From positions 1 to 22,749 of the forward strand of contig CALATN010000193.1 in the NCBI GenBank assembly GCA_937891895.1: DNA of 22,749 nt, read 5' to 3'. Position numbers and translations under genes: made by a program. The number at the start of each line of letters is the position of its first letter. Positions within the stretch are counted from its first letter, which is position 1. The notes under the pieces were generated by a model. The model searched no databases, had not been told where the DNA came from, and saw only the letters and a program-made list of their open reading frames with translations. This document shows positions 1 through 6,580 of the stretch, piece after piece. Source of the stretch: an uncultured Clostridia bacterium (GTDB lineage Bacteria; Bacillota; Clostridia; Oscillospirales; Ruminococcaceae).

Positions 1-82
1 TTTGTACATTAATTAGTATTACTAATTTTCTTTTATTTTATGTTTGTTTTTTACTATTGTCAATATGTTTTTAGCTTTTCGC

Positions 83-135
83 GGGACAATTTGGGACAGA
101 GCTGGGACAATTGGGACGCGTCCCCAATTGTCCCA
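83..135. repeat. GGGACAATTG-type palindromic repeat
   Basis: A near-perfect inverted repeat lies at 103-135: the left arm TGGGACAATTGGGA and the right arm TCCCCAATTGTCCCA flank a CGCG centre. A partial direct copy of the left arm (GGGACAATTTGGGAC) sits just upstream at 83-97. It is intergenic and not followed by a clear T-tract, so it looks like a dispersed REP/MITE-type palindrome rather than a terminator. I infer mobility by IS200-type transposases from the general style of such repeats; no transposase is present here. Confidence 0.6.
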
Positions 136-172
136 AAAGAAAAAGTGGCATAATCAATAAGACTATGCCACT
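136..172 (-). terminator. Intrinsic terminator of the small ORF at 195-386
   Basis: Read on the minus strand, the 9-base arms AGTGGCATA and TATGCCACT enclose an 11-base loop and are followed by TTTTTCTTTT. It starts 22 bases after the stop codon of the small minus-strand ORF, which supports that ORF being expressed. Confidence 0.75.
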
Positions 173-194
173 AAAAAATTTAGCTATTTGGTAT

Positions 195-386
195 TTAGTT
201 TTTCTCTCTAACAGATTTTACAATACCCCAAGTATCTCCTCTGATTGTATATCCGTTACCAAGAATTGCAACATCATGCAGGTTCAGTTCTTCTTTGCAA
301 TACATTGCGAAACTTTCCTCTACCTCAGGCTCACCATGATTAATTGACAAAGAACGAATATTAAGACACGATTTAAGAAAATTCAT
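195..386 (-). CDS. Small orphan protein, 63 aa
   Basis: I do not recognise a family. The start chosen is the ATG at 386, because GGAG sits 7 bases upstream; a longer frame back to 416 lacks such a site. The product is soluble, with no signal peptide or membrane segment. It contains an acidic middle (GEPEVEES) and two cysteines, and ends in a basic tail. A canonical terminator follows at 136-172, and a weak promoter (TTGTTA, 16-base spacer, TACAAT, at 405-432) precedes it, so it looks like a complete monocistronic gene rather than a chance frame. Function unknown. Confidence 0.6.
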   Translation of the reverse strand: MNFLKSCLNIRSLSINHGEPEVEESFAMYCKEELNLHDVAILGNGYTIRGDTWGIVKSVREKN

Positions 387-404
387 CAATACTCCTTCTC
401 TGAT

Positions 405-432
405 ATTGTAAGCCACAATCAGAAACTAACAA
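405..432 (-). promoter_or_regulatory. Possible sigma-A promoter of the small ORF
   Basis: On the minus strand TTGTTA (427-432) and TACAAT (405-410) are separated by 16 bases, and the predicted start of transcription is about 12 bases ahead of the ribosome binding site of the 63-aa ORF. The match is only moderate in AT-rich DNA. Confidence 0.35.
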
Positions 433-483
433 ACAACTAACAAAACAGAAAGAAAACGGCATTGTAATGCGGAAATAAGTTAC

Positions 484-520
484 CCAAGCGATAAGAAATC
501 TTATCCAAGAGATAACAAAT
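484..520. repeat. Two direct repeats with 21-base period
   Basis: CCAAGCGATAAGAAAT (484-499) and CCAAGAGATAACAAAT (505-520) differ at two positions and are spaced by 21 bases, two helical turns. The first copy also contributes to a small palindrome GATAAGA-AA-TCTTATC. There is no gene between 387 and 585. This could be a protein-binding site or a chance duplication. Confidence 0.4.
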
Positions 521-552
521 TTCCTGGAACTACGGAACACTTTCCAAAAATC

Positions 553-583
553 AACCTCTCCGAAATTCGGAGAGGTTTTTTGT
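553..583. terminator. Bidirectional intrinsic terminator
   Basis: Arms CCTCTCCGAA and TTCGGAGAGG form a tight hairpin followed by TTTTTTG on the plus strand and by TTGATTTTT on the minus strand. It begins just after the stop of the minus-strand gene ending at 586, which it most likely terminates. Confidence 0.8.
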
Positions 584-585
584 TG

Positions 586-1233
586 TTATTTTTTTCTCGT
601 AAGCAATACAGCTGTACCTGCCAGTGCAGCAATTGCAGCATAAACCGCCGCACCTGCGTTGCCTGTTTCGGGAGAAGGCTCGTGAAATTCAGCTGCAGCG
701 CCGCCTTTTTGCGGGTTTACTCTGCAACCTTCCTCAAACAAAGGGAAACAGCTGTACTGCACCTCGTACACCAGATCAAACAGGAAAATCGTACTGCTGC
801 CATTGTCAAAGTGAAACAGCGAAATAATATCGTCTGCACCGTCACTTTCGTACTCCGTACACATCTGCTTCAGCTTTTCAAAAAACTCCGCATAAAGCGC
901 ACGGGAATTGTCTGTAGGAAAGTGAAAGTTAATGCCCTCAAGATTATTTTCATCCGTGATACAAAGAATGACATAGCTGTCGTATCCTCTGAATTTCACA
1001 TCATTGTATGTAAGCAGGGTCTGAACCTGACCGCTGCCCGAAACAAACTCATCTTCCATTTTGTCGGGAGTACCCATAATCGCCTCTACCTCTTCAATCG
1101 TCATACCCCAATCCAGTTGGTCAACACTATCGGTCAGTCCATTGGAATATGCAGAAACGGTTACTCCTGAAAATATTGCCGTAACGCAGAATACCGCCGC
1201 AGCAGCAATTGCCCTGATTGATTTTTTGAACAT
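586..1233 (-). CDS. Secreted BamE/SmpA-like protein with sortase-like C-terminal anchor
   Basis: A 215-aa exported protein. Residues 1-28 are a signal peptide (KK, hydrophobic stretch, VSA cleavage site). Residues 39-60 (DWGMTIEEVEAIMGTP) match the repeat motif of BamE/SmpA-like small domains. The C-terminus has SPETG (187-191), a hydrophobic helix (about 194-212) and RKK, the layout of a sortase substrate with Ser in place of the usual Leu. I infer cell-wall attachment by a non-canonical sortase. A GAGGT ribosome binding site precedes the ATG, a good promoter lies at 1272-1300 and a terminator follows immediately. Ligand and role are unknown. Confidence 0.75.
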   Translation of the reverse strand: MFKKSIRAIAAAAVFCVTAIFSGVTVSAYSNGLTDSVDQLDWGMTIEEVEAIMGTPDKMEDEFVSGSGQVQTLLTYNDVKFRGYDSYVILCITDENNLEGINFHFPTDNSRALYAEFFEKLKQMCTEYESDGADDIISLFHFDNGSSTIFLFDLVYEVQYSCFPLFEEGCRVNPQKGGAAAEFHEPSPETGNAGAAVYAAIAALAGTAVLLTRKK

Positions 1234-1271
1234 AATTATGACCTCTTTCTTTAGCCGGTTAATATGCTAAA

Positions 1272-1300
1272 ATTATACACCTCACCAAATCAAAGGTCAA
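1272..1300 (-). promoter_or_regulatory. Sigma-A promoter of the secreted BamE-like gene
   Basis: On the minus strand TTGACC (1295-1300), a 17-base spacer and TATAAT (1272-1277) lie about 39 bases ahead of the start codon. This makes the gene its own transcription unit, separate from the araC-type gene upstream. Confidence 0.75.
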
Positions 1301-1353
1301 CCGTTTCTGCCGAACTGACATCAAACTGTAACAATGCAACCGTTCTGTAACCA

Positions 1354-2208
1354 TTACCCGTTGATTTTTCTGTACTGAACAGGAGTGCACCCCACCGCCT
1401 TTCTGAACAGCCTGTTGAAGTTTGACAGGTTTCTGAAACCGCACTCAAAAGCAATGTCCGACGCATTCAGATTGCTTTCCGCAAGCATTGCGCAGGCCTT
1501 CTTTATCCTCAGCTGATTGATGTATTCAATTGCACCAACCCCCGCCGCCTGTCTGAAACGTGCCATAAAGTAGCTTTTGCTCAGGTGCACGATTTCCGCA
1601 AGCTGTTCAATGGTAATATTCTCACAGAAATTCTCATTGATAAACTCAACCGCGGGACGTATTACGCCACTGAAATCAGGTCTGCCGTCAGACTGTATGT
1701 CCCCGCTTTCCCCCAGCAGCCAGAACAGCCTCAGCATCTCACTTTTCAACAGCATACCAAGCCGCGCCGTGTTCCCCTTTGCGCAGGAAAATATATTTTC
1801 CACCGTCGTCTTGATTTCGCTGTAATAGGGATGCTCCGCGGTAATGTGCATTTTTACGCCGAAGTGTCCGTTTGTGAGCGGCCTTACACACTCGGCGGCG
1901 CACCTGTCATTCACCGACGCACCCAGCATATCCGTGCTGAAAACAATGGTATCGTAACGCTGTTCATAATCGCGTTGGGTGTAGATTGCGTGAAGCCTGT
2001 TTGGCGGAATAATCACAATATCCCCTGTCTGCGTCACAAACCGCTCGTCGCCGCAGAGAAACTCCGCCTTGCCCTCAATCACATAGTTGATTTCGAACTC
2101 GCCGTGCCAGTGAAGTGGCACGCAGTCGAAATAGTCGGGTATCAGACATTTATAGTAGCTGTAGGGCACAAGTTCCGAGCTGTGCCGCCTTTTTTCTTCA
2201 AGTGCCAT
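1354..2208 (-). CDS. AraC-family transcriptional regulator
   Basis: A 284-aa regulator. The N-terminal part is a cupin sugar-sensing domain (PLHWHGEFEINYVIEG and GDIVIIPPNRLHAI, with the typical His and Gly positions). The C-terminal part, about 190-284, is the double helix-turn-helix of the family, including the second-helix signature SDIAFECGFRNLSNFNRLFRK. The start is set by GGAGGGA just upstream of the ATG. It is divergently transcribed from the GH13 gene with a 131-base shared upstream region, so it probably controls that gene in response to a sugar. The effector cannot be read from sequence. Confidence 0.9.
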   Translation of the reverse strand: MALEEKRRHSSELVPYSYYKCLIPDYFDCVPLHWHGEFEINYVIEGKAEFLCGDERFVTQTGDIVIIPPNRLHAIYTQRDYEQRYDTIVFSTDMLGASVNDRCAAECVRPLTNGHFGVKMHITAEHPYYSEIKTTVENIFSCAKGNTARLGMLLKSEMLRLFWLLGESGDIQSDGRPDFSGVIRPAVEFINENFCENITIEQLAEIVHLSKSYFMARFRQAAGVGAIEYINQLRIKKACAMLAESNLNASDIAFECGFRNLSNFNRLFRKAVGCTPVQYRKING

Positions 2209-2339
2209 ATTCCCTCCGAAAGTATTATAGTATCATAAATGCGTATTATTGATGTAGAAAACAGCCTTGTTTTGTATTATTATATCATATAGAGATACAC
2301 ATTTCAAGCGTACCGAAGAATTTGCAAAGGAGAATTGCT

Positions 2340-3890
2340 ATGAGTACAAATCAGCCAAAATGGCTCGACAACGCCGTGTTCTACGAAATTTATCCCCAGT
2401 CCTTCTGTGATACCAACGGCGACGGTATCGGAGATTTCAACGGTATCATCAGCAAGCTTGACTATATAAAGGAGCTTGGCTGCAACGCAATCTGGCTCAA
2501 CCCCTGCTTCGCTTCACCATTCGGCGACGCAGGCTATGACGTTTCCGACTACTACTCCGCCGCCCCGCGCTACGGCACAAACGAGGACCTGAAGCGTCTT
2601 TTTGAGGAAGTCCACAACCGTGATATGCACGTCCTTCTCGACCTTGTCCCGGGGCACACCTCCGTTGAGCACAAATGGTTCAAGGAGTCCCTGAAAGCCG
2701 AGCACAACGAATTTACCGACCGATATGTCTGGACAGACTCAATCTGGGAAGAACCACAGGGAATGGGCTGTATCCGCGGCATTTCCGACCGTGACGGAAG
2801 CTGTGCGGTGAACTTCTTCTCCCACCAGCCTGCACTGAATTACGGTTTCTACAAGCCTGACCGTCCCTGGCAACAGGCAATGGATGACGATGGCCCGAAG
2901 GCTACCCTTGAGGAACTGAAAAACATTATGCGCTTCTGGCTTGGAATGGGCTGTGACGGCTTCCGTGTTGATATGGCAGGCTCACTGGTAAAGCACGACG
3001 AGAACAGCAAGGGTACGATTGCGCTGTGGCAGAACGTCCGTGAATTTCTCGACAAAGAGTTCCCAGCGGCAGCAATGGTGTCCGAATGGGGCGAGCCTGA
3101 CAAGTCAATTCAGGGCGGCTTCCACATGGATTTCCTGCTCCACTTCGGCCCGTCACACTACAACGATTTGTTCCGCTGTGAAGAACCGTTCTTCTCAGAC
3201 AGGGGCAAGGGTGACGTGTCCGAATTTGTTGCAAAATATAAGGAAAACTACGAAAAATCCGAGCGCAAAGGTCTTATCTGCATACCCTCAGGCAACCACG
3301 ATATGGACAGACTTGCACGCTCAATCCACGGCGACAACCTGAAAATCGCATTCGCATTCCTACTCTCGATGCCAGGCGCACCCTTCATTTACTACGGCGA
3401 CGAAATCGGTATGCGCTACGTGGAAAATCTTGTTTCCGTGGAGGGCGGCTACGGCAGAACAGGCTCACGCTCACCTATGCAGTGGGACAGCTCCACAAAC
3501 GCAGGCTTCAGCTCCGCGCCGAAGGAAAAGCTGTACATTCCGCAGGACGAAAGCGCTGACCGTCCAACAGCCGAGGCTCAGCTTGCCGACAAGAACTCCC
3601 TTTACCACGAGGTAAAGAAGCTTATCGCAATCCGTCAGGCGCACGCCGCTTTGCAGAGCAAGGGCGAAATTGAGTTCGTCTACGCTGAAAAGGACGCGTA
3701 TCCCCTTGCCTACATCAGAAGCACGGCTGACGAAAAAATTCTCGTAATCATCAACCCCGCCGCAAGAGAGGTAAGCTTTGACTGCGATATTATCCCTACA
3801 GAAACCGTCTACGGCTTCGGCGGCACGGTTTCCTTTGCCGACGGCAAGGTAACCGTCGCACCGCAATCTGCGGGTTATTACAGATTTTAA
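2340..3890 (+). CDS. GH13 alpha-glucosidase / alpha-amylase family enzyme
   Basis: A 516-aa intracellular glycoside hydrolase of clan GH-H, without a signal peptide. The (beta/alpha)8 barrel starts at WLDNAVFYEIYPQSF. Predicted catalytic residues are nucleophile D211 (GFRVDMAG), acid/base E249 (SEWGEP) and D321 (GNHDMDR). Conserved region I reads DLVPGH rather than the usual DxxxNH. A calcium-site-like loop DTNGDGIGDF lies near residue 24. The start is the ATG at 2340, preceded by AAAGGAGA; an in-frame TTG at 2322 lacks such a site. It likely cleaves glucose from imported malto-oligosaccharides. It is divergent from the AraC regulator. The substrate could also be trehalose, sucrose or another alpha-glucoside. 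Confidence 0.88.
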   Translation: MSTNQPKWLDNAVFYEIYPQSFCDTNGDGIGDFNGIISKLDYIKELGCNAIWLNPCFASPFGDAGYDVSDYYSAAPRYGTNEDLKRLFEEVHNRDMHVLLDLVPGHTSVEHKWFKESLKAEHNEFTDRYVWTDSIWEEPQGMGCIRGISDRDGSCAVNFFSHQPALNYGFYKPDRPWQQAMDDDGPKATLEELKNIMRFWLGMGCDGFRVDMAGSLVKHDENSKGTIALWQNVREFLDKEFPAAAMVSEWGEPDKSIQGGFHMDFLLHFGPSHYNDLFRCEEPFFSDRGKGDVSEFVAKYKENYEKSERKGLICIPSGNHDMDRLARSIHGDNLKIAFAFLLSMPGAPFIYYGDEIGMRYVENLVSVEGGYGRTGSRSPMQWDSSTNAGFSSAPKEKLYIPQDESADRPTAEAQLADKNSLYHEVKKLIAIRQAHAALQSKGEIEFVYAEKDAYPLAYIRSTADEKILVIINPAAREVSFDCDIIPTETVYGFGGTVSFADGKVTVAPQSAGYYRF

Positions 3891-3903
3891 CCATAAATAG
3901 CCA

Positions 3904-3945
3904 AATGAGTGCCTATCAAATTTGACAGACACTCATTGTTTTTTT
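3904..3945 (+). terminator. Intrinsic terminator of the GH13 gene
   Basis: A 34-base almost loop-free palindrome (AATGAGTG ... CACTCATT outside, CTATCAAATTTGACAG inside, two mismatched pairs) is followed by GTTTTTTT. Confidence 0.85.
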
Positions 3946-3976
3946 GTACAGTATAAACAAAATACGTCATTTGTTC

Positions 3977-4005
3977 TTGAAACAAATATCCTAATGTGCT
4001 ATAAT
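3977..4005 (+). promoter_or_regulatory. Sigma-A promoter of the LacI-GGDEF gene
   Basis: TTGAAA (3977-3982), a 17-base spacer with a TG just before the -10 box, and TATAAT (4000-4005) precede the gene by 38 bases. Confidence 0.8.
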
Positions 4006-4043
4006 TATTATAGTTTAATTTTTCACGGAAAGGGGTCACAGCT

Positions 4044-5930
4044 ATGCTCGGCAGCCGTAAAATCGCAGCGCTCTGTCTTTCAAAGGTTCAGAATAATTCC
4101 TGTAACAAGCTTGTTGAAGCGCTTAACGAAAGCCTGAAAAAAATGAATTTCGGTCTGCTGGTAATGAATACCTGCTCTGACCTCTATCACAAGGACGCTG
4201 TTTCAAAGGGTGAAGCTGCTATCTTCGAATTGCTTCACAATGAGATTATCGACATAATCATCATTTTCGAAGAACAGCTCAAGCAGAAGGATATCTTCGA
4301 CTCCATCTTGGAAAATGCCGAAAAGGACGGTAAGCCTGTTATTATCGTGGGCGAAAAACACGACGGTTATGTAAACGTTACCTTTGACTATGAGGCTGGC
4401 TTTGCTGAAATGGTGCGCCACGTTGTTTCCGTGCATAAACCAAAGAAAATCCATTATATGAACGGTATGAGGAACAACGATTTCTCCGAAAACCGTCTTA
4501 ACGTTTTCAAGTCCGTTCTTGCCGAATATGATATTCCCTTCAGCGACGATATGGTCAGCTACGGCGATTTCTGGACAACTCCCGCCCGTGAGGCAACCAT
4601 AAAGCTTATCGAAAACGGCAACATTCCCGACGCTATGATATGTGCCAACGACTCCATGGCAATCGCTGTCTGCGACACCTTCAAGGACTACGGCTACAAC
4701 GTTCCCGAGGATGTCCTTGTCACAGGCTTTGACGGCATTGAGGAAATCTATTACTCCGAACCGAGAATTTCCTCGTCAATGTGCAGCTACTTTGAGCTTG
4801 CCGAACAGATTACAAGGCTTGTTCCCGATGTTCTGAACGGTACACTGAAGGAAGGCAGCTTCTATGCCGTTCCAAGACTCCAGCTCATGCAGTCCTGCGG
4901 ATGTCCCGACGATACGGAGTTCAACCTTATCAAGACCATCAACAGCAGAGGCAACGCCCTCAACCAGTATCTCGGTGAAGAACGTGTGCTTGCTGAAATT
5001 TCCGCAAAAATCCAGAGCTGTGAAACTCTTGAAGAGGTTTCCGAAAAGCTGAAGCGCTCAGTTATTTACGATTGCTGCTTTATGCTGAATATGGATTGCA
5101 TTGACCCTACCATAAACCCGCTCGTTGTTCAGTACGGCAACAAATTCAACGATACACTCTATGTTGTAATGGATACAGACTACATCGACGATTTCGTACC
5201 TTACACATTCTCAGCAAAAAATATCGTGCCATATCTCAATGAACTGCTTGACAAGAGCTGTGCAGTAATTCTTACAGCGCTGAACTTCCTTGATGTTCCT
5301 CTGGGATACGCCTGCTTCCACTATTACAACTACAGCATTCAGGCCTACAACAAGATTCCTCAGACAGTAACCGCCCTGAACAACGCTTTCGGCGGCTTCC
5401 GAAATATGCGTCACCAGCATTATCTCCGTGAGCAGATTGAGGAAATGTACAAGTTTGACTCCCTGACAGGGCTCTACAACCGAGGTGGCTTTTCCAAGGC
5501 ATACAAGCATCTTATCCAGGAACACGGCGACCTTGTTACCGTTGTTCTTGCCGACCTTGACGGCCTGAAATTCATCAACGACTGTTACGGCCACGGCGAG
5601 GGTGATATTGCAATTGCAACCGTTGCCGCAGCTTTACGACACGCTTGTCCGCCGCAGGCTCTTTGTGTACGTTTCGGCGGCGACGAAATGCTTGCTGTTG
5701 TTGCAGGCGACTGCAACGAAGCTGAAATCCGTGACAGGCTGACCGAATTTATCAACGCACGAAACAGCGAGTACGGCAAGCCTTACGAAATCTCTGCCAG
5801 CGTCGGCATCTACGCTTCACAGAATCCTGGTGAGCTTGACTTTGAAGAGCTGATAAAGACTTCCGACAAGCTTATGTACGAGGAAAAACAGCTGAAGAAG
5901 AAGCTCCGTGAGCAGAATATGAAAAAATAA
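4044..5930 (+). CDS. Soluble LacI-type sensor fused to GGDEF diguanylate cyclase
   Basis: A 628-aa cytoplasmic protein. Residues about 5-285 match the periplasmic-binding-like effector domain of LacI regulators (AMICANDSMAIAVCD, then PEDVLVTGFDGIE at 221-233), ending in SCGC at 284-287. There is no DNA-binding helix-turn-helix and no membrane segment. Residues about 295-460 form a GAF-like linker of uncertain fold. Residues 471-620 are a GGDEF domain (FDSLTGLYNR, DLDGLKFINDCYGHGEGD). The active-site motif is GGDEM (545-549), and the RxxD inhibitory site is absent. I infer cyclic-di-GMP synthesis gated by a small intracellular ligand, possibly a sugar. The start is supported by AAAGGGG and a promoter at 3977-4005. 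Confidence 0.85.
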   Translation: MLGSRKIAALCLSKVQNNSCNKLVEALNESLKKMNFGLLVMNTCSDLYHKDAVSKGEAAIFELLHNEIIDIIIIFEEQLKQKDIFDSILENAEKDGKPVIIVGEKHDGYVNVTFDYEAGFAEMVRHVVSVHKPKKIHYMNGMRNNDFSENRLNVFKSVLAEYDIPFSDDMVSYGDFWTTPAREATIKLIENGNIPDAMICANDSMAIAVCDTFKDYGYNVPEDVLVTGFDGIEEIYYSEPRISSSMCSYFELAEQITRLVPDVLNGTLKEGSFYAVPRLQLMQSCGCPDDTEFNLIKTINSRGNALNQYLGEERVLAEISAKIQSCETLEEVSEKLKRSVIYDCCFMLNMDCIDPTINPLVVQYGNKFNDTLYVVMDTDYIDDFVPYTFSAKNIVPYLNELLDKSCAVILTALNFLDVPLGYACFHYYNYSIQAYNKIPQTVTALNNAFGGFRNMRHQHYLREQIEEMYKFDSLTGLYNRGGFSKAYKHLIQEHGDLVTVVLADLDGLKFINDCYGHGEGDIAIATVAAALRHACPPQALCVRFGGDEMLAVVAGDCNEAEIRDRLTEFINARNSEYGKPYEISASVGIYASQNPGELDFEELIKTSDKLMYEEKQLKKKLREQNMKK

Positions 5931-5931
5931 A

Positions 5932-5967
5932 AAAGTGCGGAACAACATCACTTGTTCCGCATTTTCT
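5932..5967. terminator. Bidirectional terminator
   Basis: TGCGGAACA and TGTTCCGCA enclose an 8-base loop. A T-rich run follows on the plus strand, and a stronger TTTTTT run follows on the minus strand. It serves the converging GGDEF and DUF1294 genes. Confidence 0.8.
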
Positions 5968-5970
5968 TTA

Positions 5971-6273
5971 TCATAACGCAATTACGCCTGTCTTTATCAG
6001 GATAATTCCCGCAATCAGAATTGCCTGTACAACCATTATGGCAGGTATGCCAATCATAAAGCGCTTGTGCTGTGTCTTGTGACGGATTGTCTTCATTGTT
6101 ATGTACATCGCCACAGAGCCGCCCAGTGCTGACAGAATAAACAGCGTTTTTTCAGGAACACGCCATTTTCCTTTCTTTGCGCAGGACTTATCCTTGATAG
6201 TCATAATAACTGATATAATGCTGATAATTGCAACATAAGTGATAACCGCAATTGCTATATGTGATATCTCCAT
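5971..6273 (-). CDS. DUF1294 small membrane protein
   Basis: A 100-aa integral membrane protein with three hydrophobic segments (about 5-25, 44-62 and 74-97). The family signature is visible: WRVPEKTLFILSALGGS followed by RHKTQHKRF. GGAG lies upstream of the ATG. The family has no established function. It is transcribed away from galT from closely spaced divergent promoters, with a leader of roughly 190 bases. Confidence 0.85.
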   Translation of the reverse strand: MEISHIAIAVITYVAIISIISVIMTIKDKSCAKKGKWRVPEKTLFILSALGGSVAMYITMKTIRHKTQHKRFMIGIPAIMVVQAILIAGIILIKTGVIAL

Positions 6274-6472
6274 GCTGATTCTCCTTTCCGCAGCATCTGC
6301 TGCACATTTTCATCTGCATTAACATTTACATTCTTATTATCATTGACATTAACATTATCGTTTTCATTATCGGCTTTTTGGGGTTTTTGAAAAAACCACT
6401 CGGTTTCCAGAAAAAGCGACTGGATTTTCTGGGTTTTGTCAATAACTTGTATGCAACAATATTCTTTCGTAA

Positions 6473-6501
6473 ATTATACCACGCTGTACATTTAAAATCA
6501 A
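6473..6501 (-). promoter_or_regulatory. Sigma-A promoter toward DUF1294
   Basis: On the minus strand TTGATT (6496-6501), a 17-base spacer and TATAAT (6473-6478). Its -35 box is only 10 bases from the -35 box of the galT promoter, so one bound factor could affect both. Confidence 0.55.
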
Positions 6502-6511
6502 CATATTATCC

Positions 6512-6540
6512 TTGAAAAGTGCGATTTTATGTGGTATAAT
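6512..6540 (+). promoter_or_regulatory. Sigma-A promoter of galT
   Basis: TTGAAA (6512-6517), a 17-base spacer with TG ahead of the -10 box, and TATAAT (6535-6540). It overlaps any galT start placed at 6512 and so rules that start out. Confidence 0.8.
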
Positions 6541-6580
6541 TAGTGTATATTTCCAAAATAATCTGAAGGAGCTGTTTGAA

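Larger units (their letters stand above)
6274..6580. other. Divergent regulatory region between DUF1294 and galT
   Basis: No convincing gene. It contains two back-to-back sigma-A promoters (separate entries) and an AT-rich stretch (about 6310-6385) with irregular ATTAACATT / ATTATC repeats. On the minus strand that stretch is an uninterrupted Asn-rich frame that runs out of frame into the start of the DUF1294 gene. It lacks a plausible start codon with a ribosome binding site, so I do not call it a gene. Confidence 0.5.

Noticed and set aside
2224..2229. TATAAT as -10 box of the AraC gene
   Set aside because: No acceptable -35 box lies 16-18 bases upstream, and the start site would fall inside the ribosome binding site.
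6270..6475. Asn-rich open frame on the minus strand upstream of and overlapping DUF1294
   Set aside because: It lacks a start codon with a ribosome binding site, is low-complexity, and is in a different frame from the DUF1294 gene; it is best explained by AT-rich repeats.
6512..6580. Upstream extension of galT to 6512
   Set aside because: That position is the -35 box of a strong promoter; the GTG at 6581 has AAGGAG at proper spacing.
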